A stretch of 64,000 nucleotides of DNA from Cynocephalus volans (taxonomy: Eukaryota > Chordata > Mammalia > Dermoptera > Cynocephalidae): positions 93,809,005-93,873,004 of the forward strand of contig NC_084474.1 in the NCBI RefSeq assembly GCF_027409185.1, given 5' to 3'. The translations under genes were made by a program, and so were the position numbers. Of the stretch, positions 11,236 to 22,559 are shown piece by piece. Within the stretch, counting starts at the first letter, position 1; each line of letters begins with the position of its first letter. The notes below the pieces were generated by a model, which saw nothing but the letters and a program-made list of their open reading frames with translations, was not told where the DNA came from and ran no database searches.

Positions 11236-11645
11236 GTGCCGCCAGCCCGCAGGAGCTCCCCTTCCCGGACATCTACGGCGGGGACGTGCGGCTGTGGGAG
11301 GCGCACTTCCGCGGCATCGGGCGCGCCTACCGCGCGCTGGGCAAGGAGGACGACTTGGCCATCCGCGTGCTCACCGAGGACTTCACGCTGCCCTTCCCGT
11401 TCGCCTGGCCGCCGGGGCCCGACCCGGCCCGCGGGCCGCTCTTCTACGACCCGCACGACCGCGCGGGCTTCGACTTCCTGCTGCGGGGCCCGGGCGCGCC
11501 GCCCCCCGCGCTGCTGCGACCCCTGCTGGCCACGGCGCAGGCGGCCGTGCGCAAGCGAAGCCTGGAGCGCCTGGCGCTGAGCCGCGCGGGCCTCGTGTTG
11601 CTCGCGCCCCCGGCCTGGCCCGGCCCCCCGCCGCCCCGAGAGTGA
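11236..11645 (+). CDS. Last coding exon, unrecognised protein (about 158 aa in total)
   Basis: Acceptor CCCTCCCGCAG|GT opens a frame that ends at TGA 11643-11645. Codons end almost only in G or C, while second positions are mixed and give a balanced sequence (for example DIYGGDVRLWEAHFRGIG). The competing frames here give only Arg/Ala/Pro strings, so this frame is the credible one. Residues 23-158 include an acidic/aromatic block (about 33-82) with a conserved-looking TEDFTLPFPF motif, a Pro/Gly linker, a basic helix-like stretch (QAAVRKRSLERLALSR, about 124-139) and a Pro-rich tail. There is no signal peptide, no membrane segment and no catalytic motif I know. The frame also stays open upstream of the acceptor, so the splice site rather than the open frame sets the 5' edge. 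I do not recognise the family; a small cytoplasmic or ciliary/testis protein is possible but unproven. Confidence 0.7.
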
Positions 11646-11650
11646 ATAAA
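11645..11650 (+). terminator. Poly(A) signal overlapping the stop codon
   Basis: AATAAA starts on the last base of the TGA stop. Cleavage 10-30 nt downstream would leave a 3' UTR of only about 20-35 nt. A G/T-containing stretch follows from about 11670. The canonical hexamer and its position strongly support 11645 as the true end of the gene. Confidence 0.7.
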
Positions 11651-12598
11651 GGCTTGGCGGGCTCCGCCGCCCCCCGTGAGCTTGGGCTGCACACACCGGA
11701 CGGGCCCCGGGGCGGGTGGGACGAGCAGCTGCGCTCTGATCCCGGCTCCCACAGCAGGCCAGGCCCGGCAGAGGTAGGAGGACCCGGGTGACGGGGCGGT
11801 GGGCCGGGCCCTGCACCCTCGGTGCCCACCGTCTGCGATCCTCGCCAGCGCCTTTTGTGGGTGTCAGTGTCCCCATCCCACAGGTGAGAACACCTGGGGT
11901 TTGGTTCCGCATGCTCTCCCATTTTCCATGCTGGGGCGCATCAGGGTGGGGGGCACTGAGGGGTAGACAGTAGGATGGGCAAGGGGAGGTGACATGCGGC
12001 CCAGTCTCAGACCTGCTGCTCCCTTTCTCCACACACCCCCCACCACGGCCCCCGGCTCTGGGGAGAGGGGTGCCTCCTGCTTCCCTGTGGGGCTGAATTT
12101 GCTGAGCCTGGGATGGCCACCAGGGACCTGGTCTCCATTCTGGGTGTGCCTCCCTCTGCAGGCCGCAAACCATGGGCAGAGGCCTGTGTCTACTGTCGGT
12201 CCACCTGCCGCAGGCCAGAGCAATTGTGTGACCCAGGCAGTGGCTTCCTACAACCTGCAGGACACCAGCAGGAGGCAGCAGGAGGCGGAGCAGCTTGTAG
12301 GGAAAGGACTGGACTCCTTCTTGCTTGGGGAGCTCGGATTCCAGGCGTGCAGGGAGGCGGGTGGGCTGGGAGGCCACGTCCTCACGCAGGTGCAGGTGGA
12401 ATCAGAGCTTTTCTTTTTTTCGCTGTTTCTTCTAATCCAGGAGTTATTTATAGCTTCCCAGTCATGGGGAGAAAAGGTTTTTCTGAGCCCTCGATAGGTT
12501 TTGCTGGAGAACTAGCTGTGAGAGGGAACTCTTGTCTCGGGCGGAGAAGGTGGCCTTGGGGCTGTGGAAGAGGGGTCTGTAGCTTGCTCCTCGTCTAA
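11651..12598. other. GC-rich flank downstream of the gene
   Basis: CpG-rich sequence continues to about 11780 and then falls away. I see no second gene. Long open frames on both strands (up to 386 codons on minus) arise because GC-rich DNA has few stops. Their products are Arg/Pro/Ala-rich and antisense to the better-supported exon. Confidence 0.5.
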
Positions 12599-12603
12599 GA
12601 CCC

Positions 12604-13026
12604 TGTATTAGTCTGTTTTGTGTTGCTATAACAGAACACCTGAGATTGGGTAATTTATAAAGAAAATGAAATTTATTGCTTACAGTTTCTGAGGCTGGGA
12701 AGTCGAAAGTCCATGCAGTGATTGTCACAGTGACCCAGGGATCTCACATTACAAGATGGTGGAAGCACAGAGAACAGAGAGAGAGACAGACTCTCCTCTT
12801 CTTTTAAAGCCCTCAGAACCACGCCCCTGACCATTTTTAATCCATTCACTACTGCAGGGTCCTACAATCCAATCACCTCTTCAAGGCTCCACCTTTCAAT
12901 TACCATTAATAGGATTTCTCACCCTCTTAACAGTCACAGTGGGGCTAAGTTTCTAGTACATAAAACTTGGGGGACACAATTCAAGCTTCAGGGAGTTTTG
13001 GGGGGGACATAATTCAATCCACTACA
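12604..13026 (-). mobile_element. Solo MaLR LTR (MST/THE1-like), reverse, with 5-bp duplication
   Basis: The plus strand reads TGTATTAGTCTGTTTTGTG, then GGTAATTTATAAAGAAAATG, and ends near AATTCAATCCACTACA: the reverse complement of a MaLR LTR with TG...CA ends. It is flanked by GACCC at 12599-12603 and GACCC at 13027-13031, a perfect 5-bp target duplication of the size expected for MaLR/ERVL. No internal sequence remains. Confidence 0.9.
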
Positions 13027-13184
13027 GACCCCCAAGCTCCGCTCCAGGCTCCTTCGCACCTGTGGACTTGACTCTTCTGTTTTGTAGAGATGCACAAATA
13101 GCGACATTGCCCTAGCGTTCATGCATTTGAATCCTGACAGGGCAACAGCAGTAGTGACATTATGTATTCATGTCCTATATTTGT

Positions 13185-13310
13185 ATATAATTGGGTTCCC
13201 CGAAGCAGTCCTTAAACGTGGATTTGAGTGCAGCTGGTTTATTTGGGAGGTGATTCCTGGAAACATAGGTAGGGGGGTGAGGAAGCCAGACAGGCAGGGA
13301 AGGAAGCCAG
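13185..13310. mobile_element. Unclassified LTR-like repeat fragment
   Basis: GCTGGTTTATTTGGGAGGTGATTCC-type text (about 13230-13256) resembles a related segment near 40985-41045. Both look like the edge of an old LTR-type repeat which I cannot name. Confidence 0.3.
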
Positions 13311-14962
13311 TCACGACCGGGGTCTAAAGCAAGTTACCTCTGTGGGCAACTGGAGGTCAGTCCCACCGAGGACCCTGGGAGGCAGTGTGGACCATGCCTC
13401 AGAGCCATCCCACCTGAGGGACAAGGAGGCCGAGCATTTAGTCACTAACTCCCTGTCATCACTGGGTGAAGACCCCCAGCACCTTAACGAGATGAGCTTG
13501 CCCTGTGGGGTCTGAGCCGCACGCCTCCCCAGACAGCACTGGCGATGAAGAGCAACCACTTAGAAACTTCTGTGACGATTTGATAGAGTAATTTGATGAC
13601 TGCAGAGTGCAATAATAAAAAATCGAGGCTTATCCTTTGTATTTTTTTAACTTCATTTTCTAGAAATTTATTTTTAAAGTAGTTCATGAAATTGTGGGTC
13701 TGTGACAGATTGGAAACAAAAAACTTGGTCCTTCTCCACCACTATCGTGAGAAATACTGGTCTCGAGGATGCAAACCCAAAATGAGTAATCCTGTGGAAA
13801 AACAAACACGTTAAGAACATGCAATAGGCGCCGTGAAGAGAACGAAGAGGAACTGACCCCATTTCAAACAGGGCGATGGGAGAGGACCTCTTGGAGGAGG
13901 CGGCCACGTGGGGAAGGATGAGGAGCCAGGTATGTGGCTATTGCAGGGAGGCTACTGCAGGCAGAGGGGACAGCACAGGTGAAGGCAGGGCCATAAAAAA
14001 AAGCATCGAAGGTCTAAGGACCTGAACCAGGGCGGTGAGGCTGGAGCAGACTGGGCCAGTATATCATAAGCTCCAACTGACTTACATCATAAAAGGACTG
14101 TGTGGTTCATGTAACTGGTACGTCCAGGAATAATGTGAGCTTCAGGAATGGCTTGATCCAGGGGCTCAATAGTGTCACAGAGGCCCTCCCTTCCATGATG
14201 CCAATTTTGTCCTCAGAGTGGCCTCCCCGGTAGTGGCAACATGACTGAGGCACCTTCAACCTTTAGTCTCCCTCGGCCCCTGAGAAGGCCAGAGGCCACT
14301 GGCTTCCTTGAGCTGTCTCAAAAGAACTAGTAGCCTTATGTCTGGAAAGCTTCAGGAGCTTTTCCAAATAACCCACTGGTCCAGTTGGGTCATTTGCCCA
14401 TGCCTGAACCAATCCCTGTGGCCCTGGGAGTGCCATGCATTGGTTGGCTTAGGTCCGAGTTTCCTGAACCAATCCCTGGGGCAAGGGGGTGGGATGACCC
14501 TGACTGGCTTATGACAATAAGGCCCAGGACACGATGGTGGCCCACAGTGGGGGAGGGCAGAAGGGATGATACAGAGCTAACTACTGTGTTCTCCACAGCC
14601 AGGAGGCGTGAGCCCTGGGATTTGGCCCCAGTGCTGACCTGCTAAATCTCATGCCCTCCCCTCCAGTTAGATACGCTGCTCCCAGGGAGAAGCACGGTCA
14701 GAAACAGCCACAGGGTGGGCTCTCTCCCTTTTGTGTAAAGCACGGGTGATAATCTGACTGCTTTCTCAGCATCTGTTCTATGCTGTGTCTGGTGCTGGGG
14801 CTGGGCCTTCAGAGAGGCAAGACACCCCCTGCCTCAAGGAGCTCGCAGGTGGAGGGGTGGGAGGTATCAAGACAACACACTGCTCGTTGCCTCTCAGACC
14901 AGAGCCTGGGCAATCCCCCGGGGCTCTATTTCTCCTACTCCCCTCCCTCACACAGGGAGAAT
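13311..14962. other. Mostly unique sequence
   Basis: No gene is seen. An AT-richer stretch at 13560-13700 lacks clear features. At 14403 and 14463 the block CCTGAACCAATCCCTG recurs 60 bp apart inside what looks like an old, unnamed interspersed repeat (about 14190-14540). Confidence 0.4.
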
Positions 14963-15054
14963 CACTTGGCCGCACCTTGCTCTTTTTGCTGTGCTGCTGG
15001 GAGGCTCACACTTGGCCGCACATTGCTCTTTTTGCTGTGCTGCTGGGAGGCTCA
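14963..15054 (+). repeat. Tandem duplication, 46 bp x 2
   Basis: CACTTGGCCGCACCTTGCTC starts unit 1 (14963-15008). Unit 2 (15009-15054) starts CACTTGGCCGCACATTGCTC and is otherwise nearly identical. The near-identity suggests a recent local duplication. Confidence 0.9.
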
Positions 15055-15654
15055 CAGCACATTCTATGCCCAGTTGCTCTATCTTTCCTCAGCAGGATCT
15101 TCAGGGCAATTTGCCCTTCTCCTCTGGCTTTGTTGCCTCCTCCAGCTGTTTGGAGGGAAATACCTTCTTTGTAGAGTCACAGATTCTGGCTCTGGGTGGT
15201 AAAACTTCATCCCCACCTTCCTCCCACTATCTTGGCAGAAGACTCTGCCATCTTCTCTGAATAAAGCCCAGTGGCCTTGTGTTGGGGGCTGGCTGCTGCA
15301 GCATGGGGCCCTGGTACCCACTGGGATGGGCAGTGGCTGCAGAGCAGGACTTGAGGGATGATGGACCTCCACCCACTGATGTGGCAGCCCTCAGCCGTGG
15401 CTGTAGGCTTTAGGGCTTCAGGGTCCTCAGCTGTAAACAGAGCCTCCTCGGGGATTGCTGGGGGGATTAGGTGAGATATTGTTGGCCAGGCCCAGATATT
15501 GTCAGCTTGGCCTGGCACAGTGAAAGCCTGACAGAGAGAGGGGGGCTGTTGCAACCATGCAGGTCCACTCTCCCTCCCCCACATGCAGACTGACCTAGCC
15601 ACCTTCCCTGGGGCTATGAGCTTCTCCTTGACTCCAGACAGCCCTGGGACTCAG

Positions 15655-15800
15655 ACTGAGGGTTCTGGAGTCAGGAGCATGCTGGTTCTTCCTCTCAGCA
15701 GCTGTGTGGCCTTGGACAAGTCTCTTGACCTCTCTGAGGTGCAGTATATTTGAGTCCTCACCTGTACAATGGGACTCAAAAGCAGATTTGGTATGTGGCC
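15655..15800 (+). mobile_element. MIR SINE
   Basis: The MIR order is visible: GAGTCAGGAGCATGCTGG, then GTGTGGCCTTGGACAAGTC, then CTTGACCTCTCTGAGG, then ACCTGTACAATGGGA. Confidence 0.7.
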
Positions 15801-16394
15801 TTGACAAAGCATTTTCTGGGACGCCTACCCACACCGAGCTCTGTAAACAGTGGCTATGGCTTGTCCTGTTATCCTAACACAGGGTTGGCCACTCCTCCTC
15901 TGTCCAGGGTGCAGATCTGCCCTCTAGGTCCTGCGTATCCTCCCTGGGGCTAAGGCTGCCTGCCGTTTCTCCAGCTCAGTCCCAGGACGCACTGGCCTCC
16001 ATGGGGAGCTAACGTCACCCTTGCAGCAGTAGCCCCGTGGGGGTGGGCACTTCACCCACTACACTCACTGCCGAGCACCTGCTCCCAGAACCGCTTGGCA
16101 TGCAGTAGGTGCTCAATTAACATTTTCTGAATGCAGTGTGACTCAGGGTAAGACCTTGCTGAGCAGAGGGCTGTGTGTCCTGGGGTCCCTTCCCTGCGGG
16201 CGTAGACACCGCCCCGGACGGAGGGCAGGAGTGTAGGCTGAGGGCTCAGAATCGCCGGGCTGGGTTCTTTCGAGCTCGCAGCTGCCCCAGGTGGCCTCAC
16301 ACCTTCCATGTTCAAAGGAGGCAGGTTCCCCCTTTGATTCCCAGGCTGCTGAGAGCAGGGGTCTGGGCACCACTCCCCCCACCTCTGCTCTAGT

Positions 16395-16575
16395 TTCCCT
16401 GGGAGTGGACTCCAAGGAGCAGCGAGGATGTTTAATTAATTGCAATTACAACTTCAAAGGAAGCCCGGAGTTGAAAGTTGTTCCTAATTACTGTGTTATG
16501 ATGTCGGCCGGCTCCTCAAATTGATTGTGTTAGAATTTCCGATGGAGGATTAATTGAGTTGCTGCGAGGACCCAC
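16395..16575. promoter_or_regulatory. AT-rich homeodomain-site cluster (enhancer candidate)
   Basis: An abrupt AT-rich island in GC-rich surroundings holds TTTAATTAATTGCAATTA (16431-16448), a TTCAAAGG TCF/SOX-like site at about 16453, CTAATTAC at about 16484, CAAATTGATTG at about 16517 and GATTAATTGAG at about 16548. It matches no repeat I know. Dense TAAT cores of this kind are typical of deeply conserved developmental enhancers. Conservation cannot be checked here. Confidence 0.4.
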
Positions 16576-17244
16576 TCTGGGTCCCTCCCCTGTAGATGAA
16601 GCCCACGTTCAGCCTCGCCAATGGCGTGCGGGGCTGGAATGACAAGGAGGTCTGGGGCTGGGCAGATGCTGGCAGTGGCTGCCTGGATGAAGACTGAACA
16701 CCTCAGAGCCAAGGTCGAGGCCAAGGGCTCTGTGGGGTCACCGGTAGAGTCCATCAGCGGCTCTTCCCAGGGTGGGGCTTCTCTTTCTGGGCTTTGTGGT
16801 TGGGTGGGTCAGCAGGTGACCAGTGCTGGCCAATGAGTTGTGGCCACAATGACATCTGTCGCTTCTGGGCCAAAGCATTTATTGCCAGTGCGAGGCCCTC
16901 TGGAGCCCGCTTTCTGTCTGCCATGGTGACTGGCAACGCGTGAGACTGTGGCTCCTTCACCAGCCTGAGTCCTGGGGCTGGCCAGGGGCTGCAGGATCTG
17001 CAGCGTGAGAGAGAAATAACCCACCATTGTACTAGCCCCTGAGACTTTGGGGTTGTTTCCTCCAGAGCGTCATCTAGCCTCTTCTGACTGGCACAGGCTC
17101 TGGCTGGCAGCAGCAGCTGTGTAACAAGCAGATCCAGAGCAGAATGAAAGGCTGGGCCCTGTGGGAAATGAGCAAGGTTTCACCATGGTCACAGCAGAGC
17201 GTCATGCCAGCTCGGGCCCCTCTGAGCATGGCCCTGTGTAACCG

Positions 17245-17425
17245 CCTGGGTCACTGGCCCTGCTGTAGACCTGGGTGTGGATGTGTGGCTTTGGCTGAGT
17301 AAATTCCCTTCCCTGTGCCTCAGTTTCCTCATCTGTAAAGTGGGAGGCTGAATGGGATGGGGGAGGGGTGTGGACATGTGTCATATGACCATACTGAGGA
17401 TGAATTAGTGTGGCCCATGCTCCTC
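17245..17425 (+). mobile_element. MIR SINE
   Basis: TGTGTGGCTTTGGCTGAGTA, then CCTCAGTTTCCTCATCTGTA, then AAGTGGGAGGCTGAATGGGA follow MIR order. Confidence 0.65.
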
Positions 17426-17911
17426 CTGCCTTCAACAGATAGTCACCTCGCACTGTGTTTTAGACACGGGTCTCTGCACTGGGTCCCAGCAGGGGGCCTC
17501 TGCCCTCCTGGAGACAGCACCTGCCATCTGGTGAGAAGAGCGCCTGTGGGGAGTCGCAGGCTGTGGGAGGGCTCTCTCACTGTAGGGCACAAGGAGGCCT
17601 CCCAGACAGGGCATCTGTGCAGAGTCCTTGGGGGAAGGAGGCTGGAGGCCGGAGCAAGGCCCGGAGTCAGAGCCGAGGTGGGCAGAAATGGAGGACGCGG
17701 TGGCTCCTGTGGAGCCATGGCTTGAACAAGGGGACTCGGGCTTGTCCCAGGTGGGTTGGAGCCGAGAAATGACATGATCCCATAAATGCATTACAATATG
17801 CATTCCTAAGGGGGGTGGGAAGAGATGTCACTCTTTACGTATGAAGCACAGATACACAGACAGCATAAAACAGATGCACAGCTCAGCCGTGGTATTAAAA
17901 TTTGCTTCCAT

Positions 17912-18022
17912 TGCTGTGTGCCTCAGTTTCCTCAACTGGGAAATGGGGAATAAGGGGACCCACCTGGTCTGGGGCTGGGATGTTCTCACGCACGCTCCTG
18001 CCCCCACCGTTGCCCTGGGGGC
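17912..18022 (+). repeat. Arm 1 of an inverted repeat (partner at 18901-19016)
   Basis: The segment from TGCTGTGTGCCTCAGTTTCC to GCCCTGGGGGC matches the reverse complement of 18901-19016, best over CCCACCTGGTCTG-GGCTGGGATGTT. By eye about four of five positions agree over the central 80 bp. The first third looks MIR-derived; the matching GC-rich remainder is not normal MIR sequence. Confidence 0.65.
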
Positions 18023-18900
18023 AGATTAGGAAAAACTGTCTGAAAGGTCTCTTTAGGTGGGGGGGTGAGATGATAAAAGCAGATGGGAAACACTGATCTA
18101 GAAGGATCCTCACTGCTGTGGGCTGGAGAGCGAGCGGGGGCAGAGGCAGGGAGCACTGGGGGCAGGGGCAGTCCTCCTGGTGAACCATGCTGGTGACTGA
18201 CCGGGCAGGCTGGGGTGTCAGAGACGGTGGAGAAGTGGTCAGATTTGGGGGTCCTGTGGAAGGTGGAGCCAATGGGGTGTCCTGAAGTTTAGACAGGAAC
18301 TCAGAAAAAGAGAGGAGTCCAGGGTGCCCAAGGCTGGGGCCAGAGCAGTGGGAAGGATGGAGTGTCTATGCCCTGGAGTAGGAGGGGGCAGGCGGCAGGC
18401 TCAGCACGTGAAGGCTGCAGTCAAGCCAGCGTCCACACAGGCTCAGCGACAAGGGAGGACTTGTCTGCTGGCCCCAGAAGAGGTGCACTTGGAACCCTTG
18501 GTTTTGGCAGGCCCTCGGGCTTCTCATCTGTGAAATGGGCCCTCTGGCACTTGGCTTGGGGTGGAGGCTGGCCCTAGCAGGGTTGTTGAGGCCTATTTCA
18601 GGCCCCAGTGGCTGGTCTGTTGCTGGGGCAATGAGTGCTCCCCAGGCCCTTTAACTACTGAGCACTAACAAGCCCTGAAATTAAATCAAAATGAGGACCT
18701 TACAGCCTGGGCATCCCATCTTCTCTTGGGAGAGGGACAGGAATCTCGGGGACAGATGGGGGCTGGGGCTGTGGCTTACAGCAGGCCGTGCCCTGTGCGA
18801 CGGAGGTGTGTGGGGGCGTGAAGGTTGACAGGGTATCTGGACATTCAGGCATCCTCTGGGTCTCATCCTATGGGCCCCTGGAGAAAGGGGTGAGTCAGCT

Positions 18901-19016
18901 GGCCCCAGGGTGATGGCAGGGGCAAGGGCATGCGTGGGAACATCCCAGCCGCAGACCAGGTGGGTCCCATCATTCCCCCATTTATACAGCAACGGCAGGC
19001 AGAGGGAGACACAGCA
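18901..19016 (-). repeat. Arm 2 of an inverted repeat (partner at 17912-18022)
   Basis: Read on minus, the arm runs from a TGCTGTGTCTCCC start to CACCCTGGGGCC and aligns with arm 1, about 880 bp away. Related amino-acid strings appear in open frames of the two arms on opposite strands (GTHLVWGWDV, GTHLVCGWDV). That reflects the DNA similarity, not a gene. Confidence 0.65.
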
Positions 19017-19399
19017 GGTTTCTGGTTCCAGCGTCCGTGCTCCTAATGACTGCCCTGTGTCCTGGCAGAGCTCCCCTACCTCCCTGTGAAATGGGGTGAA
19101 GGTGTGCCCTCAGAGGACCATCGTGTGGATTAGAGGAGGCAACATGCGTCCTGTGTCTGTGCTCAGTCCAGGGCCAGCTTAGACTGCAGGACTGACCGCT
19201 CTCCCCCAGCCATCAAGGGCTGCGGCCTGGATGCCCAAGTGCCTGAGTCATAATGGGTGAGAAGCCACCCAGGGGTGGGCCTCCGCCCCTGACCCCAGCC
19301 CTGCCATCAGTCATCAGCCGCCCCAAACCCTTTGCCAGATCCCAGGCAAGGGGCTTTGGGACAAGCCCAGGAAGCTCCCCCTCCCTCCCCATCACACGC

Positions 19400-19570
19400 A
19401 GACCAGATTTATTCCAAATCCATGGATACGGGATTGTCGCCCACCCCCTCCTGCAGGACTTCCTCCTCTTCTGCAGCCGACTTCCGCGTTAATCACAGCT
19501 AATTGCTAGCGGGAGACGTTCATGTCAAGAGCCATTATTCTCGGGAATAAAGAGAAATAAAAGGTGGTTC
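19400..19570. promoter_or_regulatory. AT-rich island, weak enhancer candidate
   Basis: GTTAATCACAGCTAATTGCTAG (about 19487-19508) and the CCATTATTCTCGGGAATAAAG region stand out from GC-rich flanks and match no repeat I know. Confidence 0.25.
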
Positions 19571-20285
19571 CTTTCAGGAAGGCGGCACTGCCTGGGGGGA
19601 CAATGCCAGACCAGAACGGTCCCAGGTGGCCCACCTCCAGTAGCTCCAGAGTGCATGTGACAAACATGAGCCCTCTGGCCTTTGCTTAGATGCTTGGGGA
19701 AACCAGTGCATCCACCATATTCACGCCTTTTTCTGACGTTGTTGTGAGTTTCCTTGAAACATGAGAGTTTTTTCTTTTGTCCTTTTTTTGGCAACAACAG
19801 CTGGGAATAAGTTGGCACCTTCTAAAAACTGCCACTTAGCTCGGGAAGGGGCTCGGGGAAGGGAGCCCCACACATGCCAAGCCCCGAGGCCCAGATCTGA
19901 GCTGGCTTGCCAGGGCTGTGTCTGTCCTCAGCATTTCAGGGGTGGGGGCTGAGGCCCCTGGTTTTTCAGGGGCTGGGCGGTGGAGCAGCCGGGGGAGGAA
20001 TGGGGCTGGGTTTTATCTGTGGGTGCAGCACTGGGCTCTGGGGCGGGCTCCCCTCATGGGGCCCAGAGGACAGACAGAGGGGAGGGTGGAGAGAATTTCT
20101 GCATGTTCATTTCTTACACCATGTCCTTGCTTTCATTTTTATTGGAGCATATCTTAAATCAGCTTAACTGGAATGTTGGGTCTTACTGTCTTACAAGCAG
20201 GGTATAATGTCTGATGTCTGTCAATACTGACTGAAGCCACACATGTGAGAAGAGCGGGCATGAGGACAGTGGGTGTGCGGAGCCT

Positions 20286-20490
20286 GAGTGCTCTGTGCAT
20301 GTGGCCATGCGTGTGCATGTGTGTGCACGTGTGCGTGTGTATGCTGGTGTCGGTGCACATGCGTGCACACTTGTGTGAACATGTGTACGCACATTGCTTG
20401 CTTGTGTGTGCATGTTTGCCTGTGCACATGCACTCACATTTGTGCATGGCATCAGTGTGTGTGTGCAGTGTGCACATGTGTCTGGGGTCC
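20286..20490. repeat. Imperfect TG/CATG-rich low-complexity tract
   Basis: About 200 bp of alternating purine-pyrimidine text (TGTGCATGTGTGTGCACGTG and variants) with no fixed unit. It could adopt Z-DNA. Cys/His-rich open frames across it are artefacts of composition. Confidence 0.85.
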
Positions 20491-20819
20491 CCGTGCCTGC
20501 TGTGTTTTTCGTGCATAAAGAACCCAAAGGTCCTTGTAGTTCTGAAAGCCCCTGCTCGCCTTGCTGTCTCTATCACACAAACTCTCTGAGCTCTGGAGTT
20601 TTATGTCCACTTTTCTATGGAGGAAACTGAGGCTGAGAGGGCTTGGAGGACTTGCTCAAAGTTCCCAAACTGAGCACTAGCCCTGTTAGGATGAGGCCTG
20701 GGTTTTCTGGCTTTAAGTCCTGACCTATGTCCACAACACCTGCTCAGAGGCACAGAAGTTGCTGCATGGTGGCTGGGCCGGGGCTGCTGCAGGATGCACT
20801 GTGCTGAGCCCTCCCCTGT

Positions 20820-21300
20820 CTCCTCACCCTCCCCGCTGGCTGGTCTCCCTGCGATTCTCACCAGCCCTTCTCCAGTGCCACCCTGTCCACGCCTCCCACC
20901 TTGGCCACCACTGCCAGAGCTTTGGTCCATCTTCCCCTCACAAGCTCTGCCCTGCTGCAGTGGCTTCCTGGGCAGTCACCCCCAAGCCCACAAGTGGCTC
21001 AAAGGCGAGGTGCAGCCCGTGGTCCTCCCTGTGCTGGCTTCCCTGCCGGGCGTGGCTCAGGATGGCCCTGCCGTCTGTGCAGCCAGACACTGGGGAGTCT
21101 TCTGGCTCGCCCTGACCCCCCAGGAGCCTGAGTAACTCTTCACTTTCCCTCCTCTCCACCTGTCTGTGGTTCAGACAATCTCCGGGCCACACCGGCTCTG
21201 TTGCACACCTCCTCCAGGAAGCCTCCCCAGATCCTCCCACACCCCAGGCTTGTTGCCCAGGGCTGCCGTGTTCCCTGCAGGGCTGAGTCTTGGGTGCCTC
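20820..21300 (+). mobile_element. L2 LINE fragment
   Basis: CACCTTGGCCACCACTGCCA at about 20898, TGCTGCAGTGGCTTCCTGGG at about 20954, then further L2-like blocks to about 21300. The order fits a diverged sense L2 copy. Confidence 0.55.
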
Positions 21301-22299
21301 AATGCCAGGGCCAGAAACAGAATGCTCTGTGGTCACCAAGTGCTGGTGGGATGAGATGGCAGCTGGAACTCAGGCTGAGTTAGATCCTGACCCCCACCCT
21401 CAGTGCTGACCCCTACCCACAAGTTACTGGGGGGTTGGCAGACAGGTTTCCCACTGTGTGCCAGTGCTGGTCAGTGGGTGTGAGCTTCCTCTGGTGACGT
21501 GTTGAGAAGGATCCTGAAGTGGGCCCTCAGCTCAGGTGGACCTGTGCCTTGACTGACTGGGGGTGTCCGCCGTGGGTGTGGGAGGCGCGCAGGCAGCCTA
21601 CATTCTGCTCAGGCCCGTCCAGCTCTTGAACTTCCCCCGGCCTGTAAATACCTGAGGGTGAGTGGGGGTCTCTCCTGTGTCTGTATATCTCTCCTTGCAT
21701 GAAGCATGAGCATGAGAAATGGAGCTTGCCCAGCAGCTGAGGGAAGCCAGGAGTGGACGGAAGTGGGCAGAGCGGGGCGGAGGAGAAACAGAGCAAAGGG
21801 CACAATGGGTGAGAAGCTCCCCGGGGAGGATCCCAGCTAGGCCTGCAGGGCTGACTGCGGCCTGGCCCCTCCCCTGTCACTCAGGACCCCGGGGAGGAGC
21901 AGCGTGGGTGGACTTGGGAGTCCATCAGCCCTGCTGGCAACATGGCCATGCCCTAGCAGTTCTGCAGCCGGAGAGCAGCAGAGACCCCTGCCACCCTCCA
22001 GGGCACCTGCCCACACCCTGGGGTGGCTCAGGTTTACCCCATCCTGCAGCATCCCGTGTGAACTGTCCTAGAGTTCATAATACTGTTTCCAAAACACTTT
22101 CTATATGTCCCTTCACAGCTTCGTGAGGGTGGGTTCCTGCCCCATCCCATGGAGCCGCAGGACAGGGCCCTTGGTGAGTGTCCTGCAGCGAGACAGTGCT
22201 GGCCAGCTCCCTTGCCTGCCCGGGCCAGCTCCCTCCCTTGGCAGGGCTGCCCGGCTCTCCCCTCTCCACCACCCGCAGGTCCTCCTTGGCATGAGCCTG

Positions 22300-22410
22300 G
22301 GCCTCAGATTCAGGCTCAGACCCGGGCGTGTCCTGTCACCAACTACGTGATTCTGGGCAGGTGTCTCCCTGCCTCTAAGCCTCTGTCCCCTCATCTGTAA
22401 GGTTGGGGTA
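22300..22410 (+). mobile_element. MIR SINE
   Basis: GATTCTGGGCAGGTGTCTCC, then CTGCCTCTAAGCCTCTGTCC, then CCTCATCTGTAAGGTTGGGG match the MIR core in order. Confidence 0.6.
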
Positions 22411-22559
22411 CCATGAGGAGGGGGTGAGGTGGGTGGGAAGGTGCAGGCTGAATGCTCAGGGCTCAGGGTAGGGGGAGCAGTCTCGCTCCTGGCTGGAAGC
22501 TCCAGGTCTCCAGGAGTGTGGGGCCACCTCCGCAGCACTTCCGAGTCTCGGCTAAGGAC

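Noticed and set aside
11096-11791. 231-codon plus frame overlapping the last exon
   Set aside because: It is shifted relative to the supported frame, reads as Arg/Ala/Pro strings and passes through the poly(A) signal.
11217-12377. 386-codon open frame on the minus strand
   Set aside because: It runs antisense through the CpG-rich last exon and its product is Arg/Pro/Ala/Gly-rich. The plus frame has the coding signature, splice site and poly(A) signal, and GC-rich DNA has few stops.
20286-20490. CRISPR-like or ordered array
   Set aside because: It is TG-rich low-complexity DNA without regular repeats and spacers, and the genome is mammalian.
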